From: Bacillota bacterium
GTDB lineage: Bacteria; Bacillota; Clostridia; Lachnospirales; Lachnospiraceae
Length of the DNA: 64,000 nucleotides
Direction: 5' to 3'
NCBI GenBank assembly: GCA_023413555.1
Contig: JAEZPG010000092.1
Span: forward strand, 1 to 64,000
Position 1 is the stretch's first letter. Each line of letters starts with the position of its first letter. Positions 25,142 through 32,837 of this stretch are shown in pieces. The translations under genes were made by a program, and so were the position numbers. The notes beneath the pieces were generated by a model. That model was not told the DNA's origin. It worked only from the letters and a program-made list of their open reading frames with translations, and searched no databases.

Positions 25142-25226
25142 ATATTACCGGTCTACAAGATTCCGAAGTGAAGCAAAAATAACTTACCTTGTTCCAACAA
25201 ATTTATGCTGAAACAAAGTAAGTTAT
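25142..25226. repeat. Structured repeat, copy 1 (85 bp)
   Basis: It begins ATATTACCGGTCTACAAG, includes ATTCCGAAGTG, and ends with a hairpin whose arms are ATAACTTAC and GTAAGTTAT. On the minus strand the stem is followed by TTTTTG, so it can also terminate the 72-residue gene. A second copy is at 25603-25685, with a compensatory base-pair change in the stem. Confidence 0.75.
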
Positions 25227-25253
25227 CTATATTATTACATTACATCTTGAAAT

Positions 25254-25472
25254 TTACTTTTTATTATTAAACAATTTACTCATATCTGGCGTCTTATCTT
25301 CTCTAATCTTCCTATATGTCTTTTCATCAATCTGATAGTACTCTTTATTTTTAGTGACGATATAATACCCCAATACCTCACGTGTTATATAATCCATTTT
25401 CTTAAATACCTCTATTTCATTAACATTTTCAACTTCAATAGTCTTCTTGACCTGAATACAATACTTATTCAT
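25254..25472 (-). CDS. Unknown 72-residue protein between two structured repeats
   Basis: The protein begins MNKYCIQVKKTIEVENVNEI, is rich in Lys, Glu and Tyr, and ends DKTPDMSKLFNNKK. It has a GAGG ribosome site seven bases before the ATG. Predicted strands alternate with helices (YCIQVKKTIEV, GYYIVTKNKEYYQI), suggesting a small globular alpha/beta protein. I do not recognise the family. Because the two 85-bp repeats flank it as direct repeats, it looks like a small cassette. Being the gene nearest the right end of the island, it could be a regulator or directionality factor, but that is inference. Confidence 0.6.
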   Translation of the reverse strand: MNKYCIQVKKTIEVENVNEIEVFKKMDYITREVLGYYIVTKNKEYYQIDEKTYRKIREDKTPDMSKLFNNKK

Positions 25473-25602
25473 TCAAAATCCTCACTTTTCATATATGCTC
25501 TTTCCCCTACTCCCCTAGCTTCTTCTTTGCTTATTTTCGTTTCACTTGATCTTTTCATGAAATGCTCATTCAATATCTTATTTTGTTACAGTAATTATTA
25601 AA

Positions 25603-25685
25603 ATATTACCGGTCTACAAGATTCCGAGGTGGAGCATAAATACCTTACCTTGTTCCAACAAAAAAGCTAAAATAAAGTAAGGTAT
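25603..25685. repeat. Structured repeat, copy 2 (83 bp)
   Basis: It is a direct repeat of 25142-25226. The first 25 bases are identical, then it differs by a few substitutions. The hairpin arms are ATACCTTAC and GTAAGGTAT, so one A-T pair of copy 1 is a C-G pair here. ATATTACCG recurs just beyond it at 25693-25701. Confidence 0.75.
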
Positions 25686-26053
25686 CATCATAATATTACC
25701 GTATACACTGAGTTCGTCGGCTCATACATCTTCTATTAATACTGATATCATCACATTAGTTTTACCATAACTAGTCTGTCCATCATGTCTCTGCTACTAA
25801 TGCTTACCCACTCTTTCGAGTGCCAAACTACCACCACAACCGTTTATTTTAGGATATTGGTGCGTTGCTCCACCTAACAAGCAGTTACTACCTTTACACT
25901 TGATGCAATAGAAGAAACTCACAAGTGAATAACTGCTTTGTTGATATATTGCATCGGCTCAACTGACCTTGTACGGTTTTAACTGTCACGGCTTCCAGTC
26001 GCGACAAACGTTGATTTTACTGTATTTCTATGTAGATAAAGCACTAATATCAT
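25686..26053. other. Non-coding, structured right-end region of the island
   Basis: About 370 bp with no plausible gene and several inverted repeats: CACTC/GAGTG near 25812, the nested structure at 25877-25942, GATGCAATA/TATTGCATC (25902-25955) and GTCGCGAC near 26000. It ends at the inferred attP left arm TAGATAAAGCACTAATATCAT. A structured RNA, a transfer or replication origin, or recombinase accessory sites are all possible. Confidence 0.5.
25877..25942. repeat. Nested inverted repeats near the right end
   Basis: AACAAGCAGTTA pairs with TAACTGC(T)TTGTT as an outer stem of about 12 bp. Inside it CACTTG (25897-25902) pairs with CAAGTG (25922-25927). Alternative pairing of GATGCAATA with TATTGCATC is also possible. 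Confidence 0.6.
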
Positions 26054-26229
26054 CACCAATGACAGGTGGAGTAGCCGATACTTAGGAAGATGGGCTTATC
26101 TTCAGACTTAGCGCGAGTAAAGGCTTCTTCAGACCATGGGTACCAATCTACAGGGTTATAGGCATGTTGGAGAAGGTACGGGGACTTCTCATGAATTAAG
26201 TGATTGGGATTTCTATTTTCTTGGTTCAT
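26053..26229 (-). pseudogene. Original 5' end of the interrupted YyaL-like gene
   Basis: The ATG at 26229 opens [58 protein letters not shown] and then meets TGA, one base past the 11-bp att core. Attached in silico to the sequence left of 8848, it continues in frame as CHVMEKESF. It is therefore the true N-terminal part, including the first Cys of the CHWC motif, cut from its 3' part by the island. A GAAGGTGG ribosome site is present, so a useless 58-residue peptide may still be made. Confidence 0.82.
26054..26064. other. attR core of the island
   Basis: The core CACCAATGACA is identical to 8837-8847. To its right are host codons (GGTGGAGTAGCC..., minus-strand GYST). To its left is island sequence. 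Confidence 0.8.
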
Positions 26230-26633
26230 AACATTACCACCTTCTTCGTTTCCACTTAGTGTTCTCTTACCTAGATGAAAGTATTCTCTTCGGATACTAC
26301 ATAATTGCTTGAAGAAAAAACTCCTTCCTCCTGCCTTATCTATAAATTGGTACCTCCGATTCGATCGAATGCATTAAATCTCCAGGCATCACGTACGACT
26401 TCCATCTATATCAGTTGAGAAATCTTAAATAGGTCTCCCTTACTTAATAGGGTTCGGTCTTCGCACGTCTTGTTTTTTAAAAGTCGGCAAGTTTGCTATA
26501 AGCGTATTCTTCAATTAATCATTCCATAATCATCTCACCTATCACTATTTATACTAGGATAAATAGTCTCCCAGAAATATGAGGTATCTAACTTTATAAT
26601 ACAGATTGTTACTATAAATGAAATGGAGGTATA
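26230..26633. other. Host intergenic region upstream of the interrupted gene
   Basis: The first 60 bp resemble the sequence upstream of the island's 5' copy, including an identical 17-bp block at 26253-26269. This suggests a shared promoter region. The remainder up to the VOC gene has no recognisable gene; a short minus-strand stretch with coding-like composition near 26340-26420 is interrupted by stops. Confidence 0.45.
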
Positions 26634-27005
26634 ATGATGAAATACTTATGGACAACGTTACATGTTAATAATTTAGAGGAATCTGTACAGTTCTACTCTA
26701 ATATGGTAGGGCTCAAAGTGCTACAGCAGTTTCCTGCTGGACCAGAAATCTCAATCGTTTTTATGGGAAATGGGACTTCGGATGAGACAATCATTGAGCT
26801 CTTTGAGAACAAGAATGAGTTGGTCACACCAATCAATGATTACATATCAGCAGGGTTTGAAGTCGAGTCTGCAGAAGCCATGTTACAAACAGTTCAAAAT
26901 AAGAACTTTCCAATTTATCATGGTATCATGGAAACCCCTAAGTTCAAATGGTTTGACGTAAAAGACCCAAATGGTTTAACCATTCAATTCTTCGAACGAA
27001 AATAA
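26634..27005 (+). CDS. VOC / glyoxalase-like family protein
   Basis: The 123-residue protein is a single vicinal-oxygen-chelate domain made of two beta-alpha-beta-beta-beta modules. Module one is YLWTTLHVNNLEESVQFYSN MVGLKVLQ, with His11 a potential metal ligand, and TIIELFE carries a Glu. Module two ends GLTIQFFERK with the last Glu ligand. Members include lactoylglutathione lyases, dioxygenases and antibiotic-resistance proteins, so the reaction is undefined. The start has GGAGG upstream (ATG ATG at 26634/26637). It is followed by a good terminator and appears monocistronic. Confidence 0.82.
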   Translation: MMKYLWTTLHVNNLEESVQFYSNMVGLKVLQQFPAGPEISIVFMGNGTSDETIIELFENKNELVTPINDYISAGFEVESAEAMLQTVQNKNFPIYHGIMETPKFKWFDVKDPNGLTIQFFERK

Positions 27006-27066
27006 GTACAGAGATACATTAGATTCCAATGATGTCACTTCAAATAAGCTTGGATTCACACTGACT

Positions 27067-27105
27067 AAGAGGCAGTCGTACAAACCAATGTACTGACCGC
27101 CTCTT
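27067..27105 (+). terminator. Terminator of the VOC gene
   Basis: AAGAGGC (27067-27073) pairs with GCCTCTT (27099-27105), with further GTC and TAC pairs inside, followed by TTCTACTTTC. Confidence 0.8.
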
Positions 27106-27150
27106 TTCTACTTTCTTTGCTTGCAAATAGAATTCTTATGAAGTCATCTG

Positions 27151-28107
27151 TCAAAATCTGATTTCCGGATAGTAACAGTTCATTCCCATTTTACACATGA
27201 CTACTCTTTTAGATGGAAATCTCATTTTATCTAGATATTCCGTCTCCGATTTACAAGTCTTCGCAATTTTAATATTATCTGCTAATAAGCGTATATCTTC
27301 ACATATTTCCTCGTACTTCTCTCCTCTTCCAACAATCTTGCCTGCTTGAATACCCATTTGTACAAAACGATAAATAGAACACAACCCGCATGCATAAGTA
27401 TGAAACCCATTGTGATAAAGCATATGATTTAGTTCCATATCATGACGCACTTTGAAATCTTCCTTTGAGGTGATAAGTTCACACTCTGAACGACTTAGTG
27501 TTGTACAGAGTGCTACTTTCTCTGAGCGGTGTAATCCAAGACAATTAGAATCTGAAAAGGAGCACCCATCTCGCATCATAAATACTTCGTACTCCAGATC
27601 AGGCACCTTTTTTATAATGCAACGAATATCAGTAATACTAAGATCTCGTGGAAGGATGATCCTCCTTGCCCCTAAGTTGCGATAATATCTTGCTATGTCT
27701 GAATTATATACTCCTGCAATCGTACTTACAACTGCATTAAGCTTATAATTCTTAGCGATTTTCACTAGTTCAGGACAGGATACAATAATTCCATCCACCC
27801 CTACTTCATAAAGAGGCTGCATATATCTCTCCATAAATCTGAGCTGCTCCTCACTGTAAATGCTGGAGTTAAATGTAACATATAGGATTAGCTTTTCTTC
27901 TTTTACTTTCTTTATAATTCGTAGAACATCTTCAAAGGTATTGTAATTGGCCATATCTCTAAATCCTGTTAAGCGATTTAAGTCTGCATATTCTCCAAAT
28001 GCCTTATGCCACTCTGGGTCAAAGAATCCAATGTAAAACTCTCCTGCACCCGCATTTTTATACCCTATAAGATTCTCTTCCTTATTTAACGGAACTAAGA
28101 CTTTCAC
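27151..28107 (-). CDS. Peptidase U32-like family protein (first of a pair)
   Basis: The 318-residue protein has a TIM-barrel start typical of the U32 family (MKVLVPLNKEENLIGYKNAGAGEFYIGFF) and VDGIIVSCPELVKIAKNYKLNAVVSTIAGVYN in the middle. Cysteines in the C-terminal half (DGCSFSDSNCLGLH, CTTLSRSEC, YACGLCSIYRF, MCKMGMNCYY) could hold an iron-sulfur cluster, as in UbiU/UbiV and RlhA relatives. Enzymes of this superfamily hydroxylate rRNA or quinones, or act as proteases, and this one cannot be assigned further. It lies 29 bp after the 287-residue gene in the same operon. Confidence 0.7.
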   Translation of the reverse strand: MKVLVPLNKEENLIGYKNAGAGEFYIGFFDPEWHKAFGEYADLNRLTGFRDMANYNTFEDVLRIIKKVKEEKLILYVTFNSSIYSEEQLRFMERYMQPLYEVGVDGIIVSCPELVKIAKNYKLNAVVSTIAGVYNSDIARYYRNLGARRIILPRDLSITDIRCIIKKVPDLEYEVFMMRDGCSFSDSNCLGLHRSEKVALCTTLSRSECELITSKEDFKVRHDMELNHMLYHNGFHTYACGLCSIYRFVQMGIQAGKIVGRGEKYEEICEDIRLLADNIKIAKTCKSETEYLDKMRFPSKRVVMCKMGMNCYYPEIRF

Positions 28108-28136
28108 GATATCCCTCTTTCCTATCGTTACCTTCC

Positions 28137-29000
28137 TTATTGTAATGGTAGTGGAAAATAAATCAGTCGATACTTGTCTAACCCACTCAACTCATAGCCA
28201 GGATGTTTAAAATATATGGTTCGTCCATATCGAATATATTCCATATTCTCATCAGAATCCAAATATTTGACAATACTCTCTGCACAATTACCCTCACAAG
28301 CATCATTTACCCTAAACTTATTTACGATTTCTTTCGTTATCGAAGCATACTCACAAATTCTCCCTACCGTCTGATAACAGTAAGGGACATGTATACCCAC
28401 AATAATGTCATCTGGAACCTCTGCAAAATTCATATTCTTATGGGTGATATCCATTTCAATAGATTTTATCTTATAGTCTTTTATAATTGTTCTTAAATGA
28501 TTGGTAAACATTTTAGGTCTCCATGGTATCTGAAAATAATTATCATATCGGGGATCACGATAATCCTTCATGATCAGCCTGCCTAAGTTCATTACTAGCC
28601 CATAGTTTTCTCTTACATAGAAAAGCATTCCATAATCATTGACTGTAATCTCATCAACATTATCTGCTCCAAATTCCACAATCTGACTAATTCTTTTCTT
28701 TCCTAACTCTAGATCTCTTTCTGAAAATGTAGGAATCACTAACGTTACTTTTATATTCTTTTCTTTACAGAGACCAAATACTTCTTTTAAATCTGAATCT
28801 GACTGTTGAATAAAGTATTTTCCACAAAAGGAAGAGCCTATATAAATTCTCTCACAAGTCTTAAACTGTGCTACTATCTTTGCATCCAATAGACTCTCCA
28901 GTATCTTTTTCTTTGTGAGCAGATATGGAAGGATTTCACACAGATTTAAACAGTTGATTTGCTGCATATACCTCATGCTCCCTACTGATTTTCTGTTCAA
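28137..29000 (-). CDS. Peptidase U32-like family protein (second of a pair)
   Basis: The 287-residue protein is a barrel-like relative of its downstream neighbour, with IYIGSSFCGKYFIQQSDSDL, VDEITVNDYGMLFYV and MNLGRLIMKDYRDPRYDNY, features seen in U32/UbiV-type proteins. Four cysteines near the C-terminal half (VPYCYQTVGRICEY, NDACEGNCAESIVKY) could bind an iron-sulfur cluster. Two U32-like genes together suggest a heterodimer of the UbiU-UbiV kind, but here in an anaerobe with a different substrate; this is inference. It is the first gene of the pair. Confidence 0.65.
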   Translation of the reverse strand: MNRKSVGSMRYMQQINCLNLCEILPYLLTKKKILESLLDAKIVAQFKTCERIYIGSSFCGKYFIQQSDSDLKEVFGLCKEKNIKVTLVIPTFSERDLELGKKRISQIVEFGADNVDEITVNDYGMLFYVRENYGLVMNLGRLIMKDYRDPRYDNYFQIPWRPKMFTNHLRTIIKDYKIKSIEMDITHKNMNFAEVPDDIIVGIHVPYCYQTVGRICEYASITKEIVNKFRVNDACEGNCAESIVKYLDSDENMEYIRYGRTIYFKHPGYELSGLDKYRLIYFPLPLQ

Positions 29001-29199
29001 TCTCTTTACTCTTTATATTTTACCCTCTAGACACATTAATAATCACATCTATAATAAGTAGGATGCATCATCTTGACAAATGGAGATAGAAATTTCTTAT
29101 TTATTTGAATACATAGCGAATGAATATGAACTCCATGGTTTGTAAACACTAATACTATTATTTTAAATTAAATTACTCAATGAAAAGAGGAAATTGGAA

Positions 29200-29391
29200 A
29201 TGAACAGTGAAAATAATGGATTCAAAAGTACTACAATAAAAATGAAAGACGATCTGTCCAAACTAGCAAAAAAAGAAGGTAAACTTATAAAAGACACTGG
29301 AAAAGTTGTATCAAAAGCAACAGATAAGTATGTTGATGAACTGGAAAATAAAATGAAAGCAATGACTACAGATCGCTTTAAAGACAATTAA
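29200..29391 (+). CDS. Small charged protein, paralogue of the gene at 35791
   Basis: The 63-residue protein ends KYVDELENKMKAMTTDRFKD N and shares this C-terminal signature with the protein at 35791 (RYIDELEDRMKAIAVERFKN). The rest is a Lys-rich helical stretch. No family is recognised. The ATG at 29200 has AGAGG upstream; an in-frame TTG two codons earlier is less likely. A weak hairpin follows (29408-29434). Two copies in one region suggest a small conserved structural or nucleic-acid-binding family, perhaps sporulation-linked. Confidence 0.6.
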   Translation: MNSENNGFKSTTIKMKDDLSKLAKKEGKLIKDTGKVVSKATDKYVDELENKMKAMTTDRFKDN

Positions 29392-29518
29392 AAGGACGTA
29401 TTTAAATAGGGGCTGTCACAGATATGGCAGCTCTCTTCGTGTAGGGATATTATATTTACATATTTCCGTAAGAATTGTTATAATATAGGTATTTCATATA
29501 GTGATTGAGGAGGCTACG

Positions 29519-30079
29519 ATGAACAACGTGGAGAAAAGTAATCATCCATCTGCTGTACGATCGAGAAAAATGATCGCTGAGGCGCTGATTAGTCTGATGA
29601 TGCAAAAAGAGTATTCAAAGATTACCATAACGGACATCGCAAATGAAGCACAAATAGCTCGAAAAACTTTCTATCAACACTTTTATAGTCTGGAAGATAT
29701 CTTGGATGAGTATATTCAGATGCTTTATATAGACTATATTGACACGATAAGCAAAGTACAAATTACAAGTATTATTGAACATGTAGAACTTTATTTTCAG
29801 TTCTGGCAACAACATATGCATTTCTTAAGTCTGCTGTCAAAACATAAGCTACTTGTCTTTATTTTAAGAAAATATGAGGAATTGGTGCCTTACCTACATA
29901 CCTATCTACCATGTCAATTACAACATGATACTACAGAATTTGAATATTATACCGCATTTACGTCAGGTGCATTCTGGATGCTGCTATGCAAATGGGTCGA
30001 GAGAGGTGGAAAAGAACAGCCTGAGGTAATGGCAAACGCATTTCAAACCTTTTTCTTAGAGATGGCAAAGACTCGTTAA
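29519..30079 (+). CDS. TetR/AcrR-family transcriptional regulator
   Basis: The 186-residue protein has the N-terminal TetR HTH (RSRKMIAEALISLMMQKEYS then KITITDIANEAQIARKTFYQ HFYSLEDILDEY) followed by an all-helical ligand-binding domain with the DUF1836-free, TetR_C-type pattern (EYYTAFTSGAFWMLLCKWVERG). GAGGAGG sits directly before the ATG at 29519. It is followed in the same direction by a flavodoxin-ferredoxin gene, which it may control. The ligand is unknown. Confidence 0.85.
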   Translation: MNNVEKSNHPSAVRSRKMIAEALISLMMQKEYSKITITDIANEAQIARKTFYQHFYSLEDILDEYIQMLYIDYIDTISKVQITSIIEHVELYFQFWQQHMHFLSLLSKHKLLVFILRKYEELVPYLHTYLPCQLQHDTTEFEYYTAFTSGAFWMLLCKWVERGGKEQPEVMANAFQTFFLEMAKTR

Positions 30080-30196
30080 AAAGTAACCAAATGATATCTA
30101 AATGTTACACTTACTTGGAAAGCATTGAATTTCTTCTTCTATTTTCGTATATTGTAAGAAATCCCACACGAAACTATGGATTAGAAAGGATATAAG

Positions 30197-30952
30197 ATGG
30201 CTAGTATTTTTTGTTTTTCATCAACAGGTAACAGTCTCTATGTTGCCAAAAGAATCTCCAAAGAACTGGTTGGTGAGGTAATTTCCATGGCATCGGACAC
30301 ACATACATGTAACGATGATATCATCGGATTTGTATTTCCAACCTTCTATTTTGGATTACCACAAGTTGTAGAAAGGTTTATAAAACAGTTAAAGATTGAA
30401 AATCCTCAGGCATATGTTTTCACTGTGGCAACCTGTGGGAATTTTGCTTGTAATCTAGCTAGTATCATACAAGTGCTCTTAACAAAAAAAGGTATGAAGT
30501 TATCTTACTATAAAAAGGTAAAGTGTGTAGAAAACTTTACCCCAGCTTTCTCAGTAAATGATCGTCCGCTGATACACGAACTCACAGATCGGAAGGTTGA
30601 TCAAATTATCGAAGATCTTCGTGAGAAAAAGAAAACACGCATAATATCATTTCGCATCATTAATAGAGCAAATTACTTAAGATATCCAGCAAATCGATCC
30701 ATATCCTGTGACAAGAAATTCAGTGTCAGTCAGTGTAGTTCCTGTGGAACGTGTGTCAGAATCTGTCCTAATAAGAATATAAAGCTTGTGAACGGAAAAC
30801 CTGAGTTTCAGGGAAACTGCCAGCTATGTTTAGCTTGTCTTCATATCTGTTCAAATGAAGCCATCAATTGGAACAGAGGAACAAAGAAACGTACCCGTTA
30901 TACCAATCCTTACATTAAAAAGAGTGAACTAATAGAGTTCATGAACCAATAA
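30197..30952 (+). CDS. EFR1-family flavodoxin/ferredoxin fusion
   Basis: The 251-residue protein begins with a flavodoxin-like fold (FCFSSTGNSLYVAKRISKEL, the FMN phosphate loop STGNS at residues 9-13). It ends with two 4Fe-4S motifs, CSSCGTCVRICP and CQLCLACLHIC, about residues 178-215. This is the EFR1 (flavodoxin-ferredoxin) family of anaerobes, which moves low-potential electrons between metabolic enzymes. A GAAAGG ribosome site precedes the ATG. A TetR regulator lies just upstream and an excellent terminator follows. Confidence 0.9.
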   Translation: MASIFCFSSTGNSLYVAKRISKELVGEVISMASDTHTCNDDIIGFVFPTFYFGLPQVVERFIKQLKIENPQAYVFTVATCGNFACNLASIIQVLLTKKGMKLSYYKKVKCVENFTPAFSVNDRPLIHELTDRKVDQIIEDLREKKKTRIISFRIINRANYLRYPANRSISCDKKFSVSQCSSCGTCVRICPNKNIKLVNGKPEFQGNCQLCLACLHICSNEAINWNRGTKKRTRYTNPYIKKSELIEFMNQ

Positions 30953-31029
30953 TCCTATGTAAGCCATATCTGTGTACTGCTTTATGATTATTTAAACTTT
31001 CCTTCTTATTCTACGCCTCATCGCTTTAT

Positions 31030-31064
31030 ATCGTTTGCTCAATAATCTAGAGCAAACGATTTTT
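31030..31064 (+). terminator. Terminator of the EFR1-type gene
   Basis: ATCGTTTGCTC (31030-31040) and GAGCAAACGAT (31050-31060) form a perfect 11-bp stem followed by four Ts. Confidence 0.9.
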
Positions 31065-31069
31065 GTTCA

Positions 31070-31573
31070 CTATATTCTCATTTCAAAACCATATTCACGT
31101 AATACGAAATCATCAAATCTTTCTTCATAAATACCCTCTACCTGCTTAAAACCATTTTTCAGATATAAATCAATGGCAGGCTTATTCATATCTACCACAA
31201 ATAACCTTACATATTCAACACCCTTTTGTTTCGCAATCGCTTTGGCGTTCTTAAGCATTCGCTTACCAATTCCTTGCCTCATATAATCTACATTTACTCC
31301 GAAACGATTTATGTACATTACCCTAGCTTTTCCATCTTCCCATTGCACATAGCTTTCCCCATCATTTGATTCATATAGAGCAAATGCAGAGATGATTACT
31401 TTGTCATCTTCTAATATATAAAGACAATTATGCTCAATATCTGCCTGAAAGAATTCACATGGAAAGATATCGTCCCAAATCTTTATGTCATTCATATTCA
31501 TATGGGCAACTATTCTACGAAATACCGTCTTAAGTTGAGGCAAGTCCCTCATCTTGGCCATTCTGAAATTCAT
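31070..31573 (-). CDS. GNAT-family N-acetyltransferase
   Basis: The 167-residue protein has a complete GNAT fold with the acetyl-CoA motif VDYMRQGIGKRMLKNAKAIA (R-Q-G-I-G-K at about 98-103) and the closing VDMNKPAIDLYLKNGFKQVE. Its ATG overlaps the stop of the DUF434 gene by the ATGA junction, so the two are translationally coupled. GGGAG precedes it. The substrate is unknown. Confidence 0.85.
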   Translation of the reverse strand: MNFRMAKMRDLPQLKTVFRRIVAHMNMNDIKIWDDIFPCEFFQADIEHNCLYILEDDKVIISAFALYESNDGESYVQWEDGKARVMYINRFGVNVDYMRQGIGKRMLKNAKAIAKQKGVEYVRLFVVDMNKPAIDLYLKNGFKQVEGIYEERFDDFVLREYGFEMRI

Positions 31574-32307
31574 ATACTTTCTCTCCCGTAATAGATTGGA
31601 AAACTAAAATCCACAAACGAAGCATTCCTTAACTTAGACTCAATAATCCGGCTATTTAGATTAATCCAGCTTTTGCATCGATCAAGAATTATCGCATCAC
31701 TGGTCACAACATGATCCAATGTCTCTAAAACCGAATCCACACTAGTAATATTCTCTACCTGTAGGTCAAAACTATATCCTTTCAATAGTTCAAGGAGCCG
31801 TTCCTTTAATTTTCCTGAATTAGAAACCGGAGCATCTAGATAAAAGGTCACCTTTCCCACTTTGAATTCTTCTAACACCTCTCCGAGGAGAAGAATTGCT
31901 GTTTGGGTTTTATCGATTAGGCGATAGGTACCTCGAAGCCCCGCCAAATCCCTAAATGTTCCATCCATACATTTTAGCAATAAGGAGTCAGATAATGCCA
32001 CTTCCAGAGTAATTATCGTATTAAGTCCATCAATATTCACTGTACTGCCTTCACTAATATCAACAATTTCTTTCTTTTTTCTATTTAGAATGTCGTCTTT
32101 TGAGGAAGTCGCTCTAACTAACGCTAACCTTTGCCTTGCCGACAGCAGATAATGATTCCCTACAAAAGTGGATGCTCCTTTTATGTGGTATCCTTGGTTT
32201 AATAGATAGTATAAGTCCTGTGCTGCCTGATACAGTTTTTGACGTGACTTATCATGAAACTCTATTTCATCCTTCTGAGAAGAGCCTCTTTTCACTACTT
32301 TGCACAT
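31570..32307 (-). CDS. DUF434 family protein
   Basis: The protein matches the DUF434 family through EFHDKSRQKLYQAAQDLYYLLNQGYHIKGAST and FVGNHYLLSARQRLALVRAT, followed by the DUF5616-like half (VNIDGLNTIITLEVALSDSLLLKCMDGTFRDLAGLRGTYR). A role in RNA handling has been suggested for the family but is not proven. I chose the ATG at 32307 (245 residues) since AGGA stands nine bases upstream; longer versions start at a GTG at 32403 in non-conserved sequence. It is coupled to the GNAT gene. Confidence 0.75.
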   Translation of the reverse strand: MCKVVKRGSSQKDEIEFHDKSRQKLYQAAQDLYYLLNQGYHIKGASTFVGNHYLLSARQRLALVRATSSKDDILNRKKKEIVDISEGSTVNIDGLNTIITLEVALSDSLLLKCMDGTFRDLAGLRGTYRLIDKTQTAILLLGEVLEEFKVGKVTFYLDAPVSNSGKLKERLLELLKGYSFDLQVENITSVDSVLETLDHVVTSDAIILDRCKSWINLNSRIIESKLRNASFVDFSFPIYYGRESI

Positions 32308-32479
32308 AACCATCCATCCTTTTGACTCTATCCATAATTTCCAATTGAGAGGCCTGTAGTCAATGACTGTTGCATAAAAATTTACGAAAGAAGGAGGGCC
32401 CACACAAATTCTATCCTATGTATTTACTCTTTACAGTTTTTATATTTCTATACATGAATTGCTTTCTACTGGTACACCT

Positions 32480-32752
32480 CTATTTCCTATCTGAAGCAGC
32501 TTCTTTAATCCATTTTCTACATTGTTCAATCTTTATGGTTGGATCATACCCATACTCTTTTCCCATATTTTGAAGCATATCGCAAGGAAATTCCTTACAT
32601 TCACCGCAGAAATTCAAATGCTTTTTCTCACAGCAAGCCTTAACCTCACAGAACCCCCATATTGGCTTCTCCATCAATAGACAGCCTTTGCAACCCCACT
32701 CTTCCTTATGTTTACAGGAATTACAACATACTCCACATCTTGATTCAATCAT
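32480..32752 (-). CDS. DUF3795 family Cys-rich protein
   Basis: The 90-residue protein is dominated by cysteine pairs: CGVCCNSCKHKEEWGCKGC, FCEVKACCEKKHLNFCGECK EFPCDML. That arrangement defines DUF3795, a small zinc- or iron-sulfur-binding family of anaerobes with no known reaction. GGAG precedes the ATG at 32752. No co-transcribed partner is obvious. Confidence 0.8.
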   Translation of the reverse strand: MIESRCGVCCNSCKHKEEWGCKGCLLMEKPIWGFCEVKACCEKKHLNFCGECKEFPCDMLQNMGKEYGYDPTIKIEQCRKWIKEAASDRK

Positions 32753-32837
32753 ACTAATATCTCCTTTATCTTTTATTTTCATATATATAGATGCTTATAA
32801 AAAGAAAAAGGTACGAAAAAAACAAAAATAATTAGTT

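Larger units (their letters stand above)
8837..26064. mobile_element. 17.2-kb integrative island between two 11-bp att cores, inserted in a YyaL-like gene
   Basis: The two ends share CACCAATGACA (8837-8847 and 26054-26064). Joining the sequence left of the first core to that right of the second rebuilds an uninterrupted YyaL-like frame reading ...YSTCHWCHVMEKE. Joining the opposite halves gives a 50-bp imperfect palindrome, as expected of an attP site. A large serine recombinase lies about 340 bp inside the left end. All recognisable genes are on the minus strand: methyltransferases, helicase, resolvase, PHP-ATPase. No relaxase, replication initiator or conjugation gene is visible, so any transfer would depend on other elements. 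Confidence 0.85.

Noticed and set aside
25142..25685. Integron-type attC sites
   Set aside because: The direct repeats around one gene suggested a cassette, but the GTTRRRY/RYYYAAC core sites and an integron tyrosine integrase are absent.
10783..26064. BREX, DISARM or Pgl system
   Set aside because: Methylases and a helicase are present, but PglZ, BrxC, DUF1998 (DrmB), PLD or kinase genes are not seen.
8837..26064. Conjugative element or prophage
   Set aside because: There is no relaxase, coupling protein, type IV secretion gene, capsid, terminase or lysis gene in the interval.
26340..26480. Group II intron or T-box fragment upstream of the VOC gene
   Set aside because: Some bases resemble intron or leader consensus, but no domain V or T-box motif could be matched.
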